Assembly: GCF_014203545.1 (NCBI RefSeq)
Contig: NZ_JACHJG010000009.1
Span: 248,001-312,000, forward strand
Reading direction: 5' to 3'
Origin: Streptomyces netropsis
GTDB lineage: Bacteria; Actinomycetota; Actinomycetes; Streptomycetales; Streptomycetaceae
Length of the DNA: 64,000 nt
Every line of letters begins with the position of its first letter. The first letter of the stretch is position 1. The notes beneath the pieces were generated by a model that saw nothing but the letters and a program-made list of their open reading frames with translations, was not told the origin of the DNA and searched no databases. Positions 9,281 through 18,049 of the stretch are shown here, piece after piece. Position numbers and translations under genes: made by a program.

Positions 9281-9808
9281 TCAGTGCTCCGACAGCTCGG
9301 CGTAGAGCTGCGAGAGCTCCGGCGCGCCGTCCGCCGCCCACGCCTGGCCCGCCTCGACCACGTCGATCTCCCGGCCGTTGGCGAGCCGCACGACCGGCTG
9401 CCCGTTGGGCCAGATCCGCCACCCCGCGCCCGTGACCGTACGGACGATGACCGTCCCCAGATACAGCCCCGCGTCATTGCCCAGCCAGGGCAGCAGCTCC
9501 GGGTCGTCGCGCCAACGCGGCTGCAACTGGTCGAGTTCCTCCAGGGACGACGGCGCGTCGTCGAGCGCGACCCCCGCCGACTGCGCGTGCGCGCGCAGCA
9601 GTTCGCACTCCGACAGCAGCCCGGCCAGCCCCTCCGGGTCCCGGTCGGCCTCGCCCGACAGCGCCACGCCGTGCGCGGGCCCGTGCCGCTTGCGCCAGCT
9701 GTCCAAGAAGGGAATGTTCATACCGGCCAGGATCGCATTCGTTCGGATGGCCGCACCACCGGCGCGCGGTGCGCGACGTGGCCGGTTGGCCTCCTTGACG
9801 TTGCCCAT
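9281..9808 (-). CDS. Conserved hypothetical protein (DUF6278-like)
   Basis: No catalytic motif is visible. The core (MNIPFLDSWRKRHGPAHG; LLSECELLRAHAQ; RWRDDPELLPWLGNDAGLYLGT; REIDVVEAG) resembles a small Streptomyces-restricted family I recall as DUF6278. AAGGAG spaced 5 bases before ATG at 9808 decides the start; ATG at 9721, which begins the conserved core, is the alternative and has no clear ribosome-binding site. It is divergent from the SGNH gene, with a 52-bp shared promoter gap. Confidence 0.6.
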   Translation of the reverse strand: MGNVKEANRPRRAPRAGGAAIRTNAILAGMNIPFLDSWRKRHGPAHGVALSGEADRDPEGLAGLLSECELLRAHAQSAGVALDDAPSSLEELDQLQPRWRDDPELLPWLGNDAGLYLGTVIVRTVTGAGWRIWPNGQPVVRLANGREIDVVEAGQAWAADGAPELSQLYAELSEH

Positions 9809-9860
9809 ACGTCTCCTTAGCTTCATCCCGCCACATACAGTGCGGGGAACGCTGGGAGGC

Positions 9861-11741
9861 ATGACACGCATGCTCCGATCATCGCGGCTCGGCGGGGACG
9901 TTCGCAGCGGCCATCGACACGGCAGACGGCGCGACCGGCACAGACGGTGGACGATGTCCGGGATCGTCGCGATGGGAGCGGCCTGTGCCGTGGCCGCCGC
10001 GACCACCCCCGCTCTCGCCGACACCGCGCGGGAAGCACGGGAGCCGCTCCCCCTGGAGCGGCTCTTCGACAACACGGCCATCAGCGACAACTCCCGCCCG
10101 GACAGGGCGGACTTCGACGGGGCGGGCAACTCCCTCTCCGCCCAGGACCTGCGCGCCGCCGGGTGGACGCCCGGGCGCGCGCTCACGATCGACACGGCCC
10201 GGCTGCGCTGGCCCGCCTCCGCCGCCGGGCGGCCGGACAACGTACGGGCCGCCGGGCAGAGCCTGAAGCTGAGCGGCCGGGGCGACGCCCTCACCTTCCT
10301 CGTCGCGGGCAGCGCCAAGGCCGGCCCGGGCGGCGACACCACCGGCACCGGCACGGTGCGCTACCGCGACGGCTCCAGCAGCACGTACACGCTCACCGCG
10401 CCGGACTGGCGCGGCGGCCCGCTCACCACCAAGGCCGTCGGACTGCCCCACGTCAACGCCCCGGGCGGCCAACGCGCCGAGACCGCCCGGCTGTACGCGG
10501 TGACCGTGCCCGTCGCCCGCGACCGGGAGATCACCTCCGTGGTCCTGCCGAGGGACCCCGGGCCCGCCGCCGATCTGCACGTCTTCTCGGCGGCGCTGCG
10601 CACCGCCACGAACGGGTGGACCGGCAGTTGGTCGGCGTCCACCTCCGGGTACATCGCGGTGGGGCCGTGGACCGACCGGACGCTACGGCTCATCGTGCAC
10701 AGCAGCGCGGGCGGGCCCCGGACCCGGATCCGGCTGGAGAACACCTTCGCGTCGACGCCGGTGCGGATCGGGCACGCGAGCGTAGCCGTCCAAGGCAGCG
10801 GCGCGGCAGCGGCCGACAGGCCGCGGGCGCTGACCTTCGGGGGCCGGGCGGGGGCCGAAGTACCGGCGGGGGCCCACCAGTTCAGCGACCCCTTGGGCTT
10901 CCGGGTGCCGCCGGGTACGAACCTGCTGGTGAGCATCCATCTGCCGGGGACGGTACGGGCCGTGCCCGTGCACAGCTACAGCAACCAGGTCTCGTATCTG
11001 AGCGGTGAGGGCAGCGGCGACCGCACGGGCGACCGCGGCGCGGGCGCGTACGGTCAGAAGCTCAACGGCTGGCCGCTGCTGACCGGCGTGGACGTCGCCG
11101 GCGGACCGGGCTCGGTGGTGGCCTTCGGCGACTCGATCACCGACGGCGGCAACTCCACGGCGGACGCCAACAGGCGCTGGCCCGACCAGCTCGCGCAACG
11201 GCTCCGGGAGCAGCGGGAGGTGCCCCGGTTCGGGATGCTCAACCACGGCATCTCCGGCAACCGCGTGGTGGGCGACCGCTACCCGGGCAACGGGACCAGC
11301 ACCGTCAGCAGCGGGGTCAGCGCCGTGCACCGGCTGGAGCGCGACGTACTGTCGCAGACGGCCGCCCGGACGGTCATCGTCTTCGAGGGCGTCAACGACA
11401 TCCGCGCCGGCACGTCCGCCGATCAGGTGATCGCCGGGCTGCGGTCCATCGCGCAGCGCGCCCACGCGCGCGGGATGCGGGTGGTGGTGTCGACCATCGC
11501 GCCCTGCGGCGGCTTCCACGACTGCACCCCGGCGGCGGAGGCCCGGCGCGCCGCCATCAACGCGCACGTGCGGTCCAACGGCGGCGGCTACGACGCGGTC
11601 CTCGACTTCGACGCCGCGATCCGCGACCCGCGGCAGCAGGACCGGATGCTGGCGGCCTACGACAGCGGCGACCATCTACACCCCAACGACGCGGGGATGA
11701 AGGCGTTCGCCGACTCCGTCGACCTGCGCGCGCTGGTCTGA
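9861..11741 (+). CDS. Secreted SGNH/GDSL hydrolase
   Basis: After an arginine-rich leader and hydrophobic signal segment ending near TPALAD, a beta-rich N-terminal region of about 340 residues precedes an SGNH hydrolase domain. All blocks are visible: GDSITDGG (Ser), NHGISGNRV (Gly), EGVNDI (Asn) and DHLHPND (Asp-His). Cys pairs in the domain (PCGGFHDC) suggest a disulfide. It probably deacylates an extracellular ester. ATG at 9870 is an alternative start and is better spaced from GGGAGG. Confidence 0.85.
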   Translation: MTRMLRSSRLGGDVRSGHRHGRRRDRHRRWTMSGIVAMGAACAVAAATTPALADTAREAREPLPLERLFDNTAISDNSRPDRADFDGAGNSLSAQDLRAAGWTPGRALTIDTARLRWPASAAGRPDNVRAAGQSLKLSGRGDALTFLVAGSAKAGPGGDTTGTGTVRYRDGSSSTYTLTAPDWRGGPLTTKAVGLPHVNAPGGQRAETARLYAVTVPVARDREITSVVLPRDPGPAADLHVFSAALRTATNGWTGSWSASTSGYIAVGPWTDRTLRLIVHSSAGGPRTRIRLENTFASTPVRIGHASVAVQGSGAAAADRPRALTFGGRAGAEVPAGAHQFSDPLGFRVPPGTNLLVSIHLPGTVRAVPVHSYSNQVSYLSGEGSGDRTGDRGAGAYGQKLNGWPLLTGVDVAGGPGSVVAFGDSITDGGNSTADANRRWPDQLAQRLREQREVPRFGMLNHGISGNRVVGDRYPGNGTSTVSSGVSAVHRLERDVLSQTAARTVIVFEGVNDIRAGTSADQVIAGLRSIAQRAHARGMRVVVSTIAPCGGFHDCTPAAEARRAAINAHVRSNGGGYDAVLDFDAAIRDPRQQDRMLAAYDSGDHLHPNDAGMKAFADSVDLRALV

Positions 11742-11781
11742 CGGTCCGGCCCGGCGGGGCGCGGGGCGAGGGCGCCCGGAC

Positions 11782-12561
11782 TCACACGTCCAGGTCGACG
11801 ACGACCGGGGCGTGGTCCGAGGCGCCCTTGCCCTTGCGCTCCTCACGGTCGACGTAGGAGTCCTTGACGGCGCCCGCGAACGGGGCGTTGCCGTAGACCA
11901 GGTCGATGCGCATGCCCCTGTTCTTCGGGAAGCACAGCTGGCGGTAGTCCCAGTAGGTGTAGGGGCGGTCGTACTTCAGCGGGCGGGGCACGACGTCCGA
12001 CAGGCCGGTGTCGCGCAGGGCCGCGAGCGCGGCGCGCTCGGCCGGGGTGACGTGCGTGGCGCCCTCGAAGACGGCCGGGTCGAAGACGTCCTCGTCGGTC
12101 GGGGCGATGTTGTAGTCACCGAGCACGGCGAACGGCCGCTCCGCCGCCGCGTCGGCCGCGACCGCGTTCCGCAGCGCCTCGAGCCAGAGGAGCTTGTAGG
12201 AGTAGTGGTCGTGGCCGACCTCGCGGCCGTTGGGCACGTAGACCGACCAGACACGGACGCCCCCGCAGGTCGCCGCGATCGCGCGGGGCTCCTGGACGCC
12301 TTCGTAGTCGGGGCCGCCCGGCAGGCCCGTCACCACGTCCTCCAGGCCCACGCGCGACAGCAGGGCGACCCCGTTCCACCGGCCGGTGGCGTTGACCGCC
12401 GCCTCGTAGCCCAGCTCGCGCAGCTCGTCCGCCGGGAACTGCTCGGCGGTGCACTTGGTCTCCTGCACGCACAGCACGTCCGTGCCGCTGCTCTCCAGCC
12501 AGGCCAGCAGCCTCGGGAGACGGGCGGTGATCGAGTTCACGTTCCAGGTGGCGATGCGCAT
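11782..12561 (-). CDS. xthA: Exodeoxyribonuclease III
   Basis: The 259-residue protein is full length for the ExoIII/AP-endonuclease family. It shows MRIATWNVNSI, the metal-binding Glu in LCVQETKC, YVPNGREVGHDHYSYK, LGDYNIAPTDEDV and the C-terminal DHAPVVVDL. It cleaves at abasic sites and degrades duplex DNA 3'-5' during base-excision repair. It stands alone on the minus strand, convergent with the SGNH gene. Confidence 0.95.
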   Translation of the reverse strand: MRIATWNVNSITARLPRLLAWLESSGTDVLCVQETKCTAEQFPADELRELGYEAAVNATGRWNGVALLSRVGLEDVVTGLPGGPDYEGVQEPRAIAATCGGVRVWSVYVPNGREVGHDHYSYKLLWLEALRNAVAADAAAERPFAVLGDYNIAPTDEDVFDPAVFEGATHVTPAERAALAALRDTGLSDVVPRPLKYDRPYTYWDYRQLCFPKNRGMRIDLVYGNAPFAGAVKDSYVDREERKGKGASDHAPVVVDLDV

Positions 12562-12623
12562 GGGCCAACCCTAACGGCCGGGTGTGACAGTCACCGGTCG
12601 GTGGCGGTGGTGGCCGGCGGGCC

Positions 12624-13277
12624 TCAGAGTTCCACGGTCTCGCCGGGCGCCAGCCGGGAGTGGTCCGTCCCCGCGACACCGGGCCCGGCCGGGCCCAGCA
12701 TCCGGTCGTAGACGGGCCGGGCGAGATCGGTGAGCAGGGCGTCGTGGATGTCGATCGCGCGCCGCGGCTTGACCTCCCGTACGTAGTCGATGACCTCGGA
12801 GACCTTGTTCCAGGGGGCCATGACCGGCAGCATCAGCGTGTCCACCGGCCGGCCGGGCAGGGTCAGCGCGTCGCCGGGGTGGAAGACCGAACCGTCCACG
12901 AGATAGCCGACGTTGGTGATCCGCGGGATGTCCGGGTGGATCACGGCGTGCAGCTGGCCGTGGACCTCGATGTCGAAGCCGGCGGCGGTGAAGGCGTCCC
13001 CCTCGCCGACGGTGTGCACCCGGCCGGGGAAGGCCGCCGAGATCTGGTCCGCGACGCTGCGCAGCGTCCACAGCTCGGCGGCCGGATTGGCCTCCAGGCC
13101 CGCCCGCAGCCGGTTCTCGTCGAAGTGGTCGGGGTGCTCGTGGGTGATGAGGATCGCGTCCGCGCCGAGGGCCGCGTCCTCCTCGCTGAAGGCACCCGGG
13201 TCGATGACGAGCGTGCGGCCGTCCTTCTCCAGCCGAACGCATGCGTGACTGTTCTTGGTCAGCTTCATGGAACCCAT
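12624..13277 (-). CDS. Metallo-beta-lactamase-fold hydrolase
   Basis: A 217-residue protein with the metal-binding signature THEHPDHFD (HxHxDH), FHPGDALTLPG and a C-terminal AIDIHD. It is closest in style to the UlaG/YtnP-like L-ascorbate lactonase group. TAGGAG five bases before ATG at 13277 (MGSMKLTKNSH) sets the start; the internal ATG at 13268 is less well placed. The substrate is unknown. The next gene upstream on this strand is pcaL. Confidence 0.8.
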   Translation of the reverse strand: MGSMKLTKNSHACVRLEKDGRTLVIDPGAFSEEDAALGADAILITHEHPDHFDENRLRAGLEANPAAELWTLRSVADQISAAFPGRVHTVGEGDAFTAAGFDIEVHGQLHAVIHPDIPRITNVGYLVDGSVFHPGDALTLPGRPVDTLMLPVMAPWNKVSEVIDYVREVKPRRAIDIHDALLTDLARPVYDRMLGPAGPGVAGTDHSRLAPGETVEL

Positions 13278-13300
13278 CTTGCTCCTACCGCCCCGCCCCG

Positions 13301-14962
13301 CTACGCCTCGGGGCCGGACTCCCCGGGCTTCTCCCCCTCTTCGGCTCCCGCTTCGGCTCCGGCTCCGGCTCCCGCTTCGGCGACGACGCGCTCGGCCACC
13401 GCGAAGGCGGCGTTGGCCGCCGGCAGACCGCAGTAGAGGGCGGTGTGCAGGAACGTTTCCTTGATCTCGGCCACGGTGACGCCGTCGCGCAGCGCGGCCC
13501 GCAGGTACAGGGCCAGCTCGTCGAGGTGGCCGCCCGTGGTGAGGGCGGTCAGGGTGACGAGGAAGCGGGTGCGCCGGTCGAGCCCGGGGCGCGCCCAGGT
13601 CCCGCCCCACGCCACACGGGTGACGAAGTCGTCGTACTCGGCGCCGAAGCCCTCCGGGTCCCTCCGGTTCTCCTCGCCGAGCACCTCACGGCGGACGCGG
13701 ACGCCCGTCGCGTGCACGTCGTCGGCCGGGACGGGAGCGGAAGCCGCGGCGGGGACGGAGACCGGGTCGGGGACGGAGACCGGGGCGGCGGTGACGGCGG
13801 GGGCCGGGGCCGGAACCGGGACCGGGGCCGCGTAGGGGTTGGGGTCCGCCGGGGTGGCGTACGGATTGTCGCCCGCGGTGGCCGGCATATGGCCGACCGC
13901 GGGGGCCGGGACGGACGGCGGGCCGGAGACGGCGGGTGCGGCGACGGCGGGTGCGGCGACGGCGGGCGCGGCGACGGCGGGCGCGGCGGCCACGGGCGCG
14001 GCGAAGGGGCTCGCGCCCCGGGCCGGTTCCGGGGAGGCGGCCTCCGGGGCCGGAGCCGGAGTGGGGGCCGGCGTGGGCCGCGGCTCGGTGGCGGCCACGG
14101 GTTGCGGCGCCGCGAGCGGCCCGCCCGGCGCGGGCACCTGGGGACCGGTCGGTGCGCTGCCCGTGGCGGGGACGGAGGCGGTCTGCCAGGCCGTCGTGAA
14201 GTGGCGGACCAGCAGGTCGGTGACGGCCGCGGGCTGCTCGACCGGCGCGAGGTGGGAGGCGGCCGGTACGACGGCGAGCCGCGCGTCGTGGATGCCGGCG
14301 ACCAGCACCCGGGCGTCGGCGGGCGGGGCGACCTGGTCCTCGGCCCCGACGAGGACCAGCGCGGGAACGCCCGTACGGCCCAGGTCGTCCCGGATGTCGA
14401 AGGCGGCCAGTGCCTGGCACGCGGCGATGTAGCAGAGCGGGTCGGTGGTGCGGACCATCTGGACGGCCCACTCCACGATGGCGGGCTGGGCGGCCAGGAA
14501 GGCGGGGGTGAACCACGCCTCGGGCGCGGACCGGGCGATGGGGTCGAGTCCGCTCGTGCGGACCACGTCACCGCGCTGCCGCCAGGACTCGGCGGTGCCG
14601 AACCGGGCGGAGGTGCCGACGAGGGCGAGCGAGGCGAGGCGCCCCGGGTGGCGCAGGGCGAGATCGGCGCCCACCGCGCCGCCGATGGAGCAGCCCGCGA
14701 AGCCGAAGCGCTCGATGCCGAGCCCGTCGAGGGTGGCCAGCAGCCGGTCGGTCAGATCGCCGACGGAGCCGAGCGGCCGGGCGGGGGCGCCGCCGTGGCC
14801 CGGGAGATCGAAGCGCAGCACCCGCCAGTGCCGGGTCAGCTCCGGGACCTGCCGGTCCCACATGTGCCAGGTGGTACCCAGCGAGGGCCCCAAAACCAGG
14901 ACAGGGGCGTCTTCTGGCCCGTCAAAGCGGTATTGCAGGGTTGCGGTCGTCGTCTCGCTCAC
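13301..14962 (-). CDS. pcaL: Fused 3-oxoadipate enol-lactonase / 4-carboxymuconolactone decarboxylase (PcaL-type)
   Basis: The N-terminal 260 residues are an alpha/beta hydrolase (oxyanion region VLGPSLGTTWHMWD, nucleophile FAGCSIGG, His in PAASHLAPVEQP) like PcaD. The C-terminal 110 residues are a PcaC/AhpD-like domain (RRDPEGFGAEYDDFVTRVAWG; TALTTGGHLDELALYL; CGLPAANAAFAVAE). Such PcaD-PcaC fusions are known as PcaL in actinobacteria. Here a linker of roughly 180 residues of Ala, Pro and Val joins the two. GTG at 14962 follows GGGAG at 9 bases. No other protocatechuate genes lie nearby. Confidence 0.8.
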   Translation of the reverse strand: MSETTTATLQYRFDGPEDAPVLVLGPSLGTTWHMWDRQVPELTRHWRVLRFDLPGHGGAPARPLGSVGDLTDRLLATLDGLGIERFGFAGCSIGGAVGADLALRHPGRLASLALVGTSARFGTAESWRQRGDVVRTSGLDPIARSAPEAWFTPAFLAAQPAIVEWAVQMVRTTDPLCYIAACQALAAFDIRDDLGRTGVPALVLVGAEDQVAPPADARVLVAGIHDARLAVVPAASHLAPVEQPAAVTDLLVRHFTTAWQTASVPATGSAPTGPQVPAPGGPLAAPQPVAATEPRPTPAPTPAPAPEAASPEPARGASPFAAPVAAAPAVAAPAVAAPAVAAPAVSGPPSVPAPAVGHMPATAGDNPYATPADPNPYAAPVPVPAPAPAVTAAPVSVPDPVSVPAAASAPVPADDVHATGVRVRREVLGEENRRDPEGFGAEYDDFVTRVAWGGTWARPGLDRRTRFLVTLTALTTGGHLDELALYLRAALRDGVTVAEIKETFLHTALYCGLPAANAAFAVAERVVAEAGAGAGAEAGAEEGEKPGESGPEA

Positions 14963-15076
14963 CCGCTCACGCTCCCACATCTCACGTCGCTGTCACGGTC
15001 GGGGGTGGGGACACCTGCCGGACCTCCCCAGGTATCCGCCGCCGGGCGAAGGTCCTCCACACGGAAGGGTGACGGG

Positions 15077-15490
15077 TCAGATCTTGATCACAGCTGCGCG
15101 TCCACCGCACAGGGCAGTGAGGTCTTCGGGATCCGAGGTGAGGATGGTGACCGGGCCGGGAGCAGCGAGCGCGGTGGCGCTGAGTATGGCGTCGATGGCG
15201 TACTTGTGGCCATGCAAGCCGGCGTCGCCGAGAAGGGCCGCGGCGTGGCGGGCGATCGGCTCCGTGACCGGTTCGACGACGAGACGAGAGAGGGTCCATT
15301 CCAAGGCCGGCCGGTTGATCCGGGGGTGGACCACCTCGACGAGGGTGGCCGCGGAGGTGACCACGCGCATGTCGTCGGCGCGGGCCAGGGCGAGCCAGCC
15401 GGTGACCGTGCGGTCGCGCAGGACGGCCTTGGCCAGCCCCTCGCTGTCGAGAACCAGGGTGCCGCCGGGGACAGCGGACGAACGGGTCAC
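15077..15490 (-). CDS. PIN-domain ribonuclease toxin (VapC-like)
   Basis: The 137-residue protein has the PIN acidic set: Asp in LVLDSEGLAK, Glu in ATLVEVVHP and Asp in YAIDAILSATAL. It overlaps the antitoxin gene by four bases (ATGA). The predicted role is Mg-dependent RNA cleavage neutralised by the upstream gene product. Confidence 0.8.
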   Translation of the reverse strand: MTRSSAVPGGTLVLDSEGLAKAVLRDRTVTGWLALARADDMRVVTSAATLVEVVHPRINRPALEWTLSRLVVEPVTEPIARHAAALLGDAGLHGHKYAIDAILSATALAAPGPVTILTSDPEDLTALCGGRAAVIKI

Positions 15491-15750
15491 GCGGCGTCCG
15501 CGCCACTGTGCGTCTGCTCGCGGCGGACCTGTTGAAGCTGCTCCCGCAGAGCCTGGATCTCCTCATCGGGGATAGGTCCGTGTTCGGCCTCGGCAACCGC
15601 GATGAGTTCGTTGAGGTTGTCACGTTCGATCTGGCGGGCGACGGCGGCAGCGACGTAGGCAGACAGCCCGGAGGGGCCGCTGCGGGCACGGGCTGCTTCC
15701 GCGATGTCGCGTGGCATAGTGATCGAGTACTTGCCAGTAGGCTCACTCAT
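15487..15750 (-). CDS. Antitoxin of the PIN toxin pair
   Basis: This 87-residue protein starts MSEPTGKYSITMPRDIAEAARAR, typical of a ribbon-helix-helix DNA-binding antitoxin, and has a charged C-terminal helix (REQLQQVRREQTH) suited to binding the toxin. ATG at 15750 follows a GGTAGG-rich leader. The direct repeat CTACCT in the leader may be the autoregulatory site. Confidence 0.75.
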   Translation of the reverse strand: MSEPTGKYSITMPRDIAEAARARSGPSGLSAYVAAAVARQIERDNLNELIAVAEAEHGPIPDEEIQALREQLQQVRREQTHSGADAA

Positions 15751-15948
15751 ACTACCTATCCTACCTGCAATCCTCCTGGCCGCGCCGCCGCGCCCGGCGG
15801 AGACGGTCACCGATGCCCTCGTCCCCATGCCGGGTCCCGCCCTCCGCGTGCGCGCGCTCGGAGAAGAGCGCGAACCAGGCGGCGCCTGTACATATTTCGG
15901 CCAGGTCCCGGCCGCCTCCGTCGGTGGCGGTCAGTGGTCCTTCGGGGC

Positions 15949-15982
15949 AGTGACCGGAACCAACCCACCGACAGCGTAAGGA
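15949..15982 (+). repeat. Inverted repeat IR-L bracketing the tailoring block
   Basis: This 34-bp element matches the minus strand of 20700-20733 at 29 of 34 bases, sharing AGTGACCG, CAACCCACC and TAAGGA. It begins one base after the radical SAM stop codon, and its partner lies five bases before the methyltransferase start codon. The pair therefore frames exactly the five genes between them. Confidence 0.75.
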
Positions 15983-15983
15983 G

Positions 15984-16967
15984 TTACCTCAAGGGTGCGA
16001 CCGCGCCCGTGTTGGTGTCGAAGTTCAGCGGGTCGCACGCGTGGCAGCCCCGGCGTTCGGCGTTGTGGTCGGCGGCGAGGGCTTGACGGCGGCGTTCCAG
16101 GACGGTGCGCGGCGAATCCTCGTGCAGGTTTCCGAAACCGATCGTGCGGCGCTCTTCCCAGGCGATGGAGTTGCACGGCAGCACGTGGCCGGAGGCGTCG
16201 ATGTAGAGCTGTGCCCGTTCGACGGCGCAGGTGCGGTCGCGCACCGAATCCTCTGTGGGCCGGGAGCTGCGGATATGCAGCAGGGGTGCGTCGGCGAAGC
16301 CCGAGGGGACCGGGCCGACGATCCGTGGGCCGGGCTGCGGCGCGGCGGCAAGCGCCGCGGCCTGCGCGGCGAACCGGGCGCGCAGCTCCTCGTTCCAGCC
16401 CTTCGCCATCGCGCCCTTGACCGGGATGAGGTGCCACAGGTCGATGCTGGGCCAGAACGGCATGCGGGGGAACTCGTCGAGGAGGTCGGCGTTGGTCGGC
16501 ATCAGCACGGTGTTGACCTGGCAGAAGACACCACGGGCGGAGAGCCGGGCGAAGGCGTCGGCGATGGCCTCGTCGGAGAAGACGGGCAGCTTGCGCCAGT
16601 GGGCGTGCCGTTCGGGGTCGCCGAAGTCGCGGGAGAGTACGACCTTGGTCAGCCGCGGGGAGTCGAGCAGGTCGTCACGGGCCGGGTCGAGCACCGTGCC
16701 GTTGGTGATGAACCCGAAGTCCAGGCCGAGCCGGTCGGTCAGGTCGAGCAGCTCGTCGAAGTCCGGGTAGGTGACGAACTCCCCTCCGGTGAAGATGACC
16801 CGGCGCCAGCCGTCGTCGGCCAGGGCGCGCAGGGTCCCGCGCACCGCGTCCGGCGGGAGGGCGCTGTCGTCGCGCCAGCTCAGGCACATCGGGCAGCTCG
16901 CGTTGCAGGGATTCTGCAGGGACAGGTATGCGGTGCCTTCCAGCCCCGCGGGATCGACAGGATTCAA
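15984..16967 (-). CDS. Radical SAM enzyme with C-terminal auxiliary-cluster (SPASM/twitch-like) region
   Basis: The 327-residue protein has C-N-A-S-C-P-M-C (residues 21-28), the CX3CX2C motif that binds the SAM-cleaving [4Fe-4S] cluster, then FTGGEF for SAM binding. Further cysteines near residues 245, 265, 311 and 314 (RTCAVE, LPCNSI, GCHAC) suggest an auxiliary Fe-S cluster. The start is a TTG overlapping the upstream stop (TTGA); no ATG or GTG is usable, and GAAGGA lies 8 bases upstream. It is the last gene of the minus-strand cluster and probably modifies a peptidyl or amino acid intermediate. The reaction is unknown. Confidence 0.85.
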   Translation of the reverse strand: MNPVDPAGLEGTAYLSLQNPCNASCPMCLSWRDDSALPPDAVRGTLRALADDGWRRVIFTGGEFVTYPDFDELLDLTDRLGLDFGFITNGTVLDPARDDLLDSPRLTKVVLSRDFGDPERHAHWRKLPVFSDEAIADAFARLSARGVFCQVNTVLMPTNADLLDEFPRMPFWPSIDLWHLIPVKGAMAKGWNEELRARFAAQAAALAAAPQPGPRIVGPVPSGFADAPLLHIRSSRPTEDSVRDRTCAVERAQLYIDASGHVLPCNSIAWEERRTIGFGNLHEDSPRTVLERRRQALAADHNAERRGCHACDPLNFDTNTGAVAPLR

Positions 16968-18049
16968 CGGCTCGGTCCTTCGCCAGAGGTGGTGCCGACC
17001 GCTCGTCCGGGGTGGGGGACGGCGGTCAGCCGGTCGTCGAGCTGATCCAGCAGGCCGGTCAGCGACAGGGTGGTGTCCTGGCCGCACAGGCGCCGGGTGG
17101 CCAGTTCCAGGTAGTCCCGGTACCCGATGAGGCGCGTGTCGAACAGCCATGCGGCCAGGCAGAGTTGGTCGTACGCGCCCGGCCCGAGCACTTGCGCGCT
17201 GCCGGCGGCCGTGTCGTGGAAGAGCGCGGCCAGCGCGGCACTGTCGAGGTGGACCCTGCGCAGGAAGGGTTCCTCGGCGTTGAGGGAAGCGCCGGTGTCG
17301 TCGTTGCGCTGCCAGTACCACTGGTCGTGCTCGTCGAGGAAGGCGCACCACACCATCGCGAGCAGGTACTCGCACAGCAGTGGCTCGCCGCGCTGGGCGC
17401 GGTGCGTGTCCTCGTGCGAGGTGAGCAGGAAGACGTACAGGCCCATGATGCCCCGGGTCCCGCGAGAGGCCAGGATCTCCTCCCGCTGGCGGGCGCCGAC
17501 CCGTTCCATGAACGTCGGCCCGAGGATCGCCGGGGGATAGAAGGGGTAGAGGACGGAATCGCGGTAGAGGTCCAGCCAACTGCGGCCGGCGGGCGGTTGG
17601 AAGAGCCCGCTGTCGTGGCGTATTCCCCGGTCCGCGAGGTGGCCGCGCCAGCGGGACAGCAGGTCGTGGACCAGTGGTGTGTCGGTGGCCTGGTCGTCCG
17701 GGCGCACCGGCGGGATGCCCACGCCGGGGGCGCCGCGGAGCCGGGTCCTGGTCAGTGCCTCCCAGTCGACGGCCCGGGGGGCGAGCGGGCGCGAGAAGCG
17801 GTCCGCCGTGCGCACCCCGTACCGCCGGCGCATGAACGCGCGGAAGGCGTAGCGGTCCAGCAGGTATCCGGGGATCACGGGCGATACGGGTGAGGTCCCG
17901 GGCGGACCGCACAGCTCGCGCCAGTCGTCGGCCGCGCGGGCCCGCCAGGCGGCCAGGTCGTCGGCGAACGGCGCCCCGGCAGCCTCCCGCAGGAGACGGC
18001 CGCGCGGGGGCGGCCCGTCCCGGCGGGCCCGCAGCGCGGGCACGGACAT
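16964..18049 (-). CDS. Unknown cluster protein with an HEDTH metal-binding-like motif
   Basis: I do not recognise this 361-residue protein. It is soluble and rich in Arg and Trp, with YPFYPPAILGPTFMERVGARQREEI followed by LLTSHEDTHRAQ (residues about 212-216). HEDTH fits both HExxH of zinc peptidases and ExxH of helical di-iron proteins. More metal-ligand candidates follow in CEYLLAMVW and FLDEHDQWYW. It starts with ATG overlapping the SDR stop by one base (TGATG) and overlaps the radical SAM gene, so it is an obligate member of the operon. A helical iron- or zinc-dependent enzyme is a guess. Confidence 0.7.
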   Translation of the reverse strand: MSVPALRARRDGPPPRGRLLREAAGAPFADDLAAWRARAADDWRELCGPPGTSPVSPVIPGYLLDRYAFRAFMRRRYGVRTADRFSRPLAPRAVDWEALTRTRLRGAPGVGIPPVRPDDQATDTPLVHDLLSRWRGHLADRGIRHDSGLFQPPAGRSWLDLYRDSVLYPFYPPAILGPTFMERVGARQREEILASRGTRGIMGLYVFLLTSHEDTHRAQRGEPLLCEYLLAMVWCAFLDEHDQWYWQRNDDTGASLNAEEPFLRRVHLDSAALAALFHDTAAGSAQVLGPGAYDQLCLAAWLFDTRLIGYRDYLELATRRLCGQDTTLSLTGLLDQLDDRLTAVPHPGRAVGTTSGEGPSR

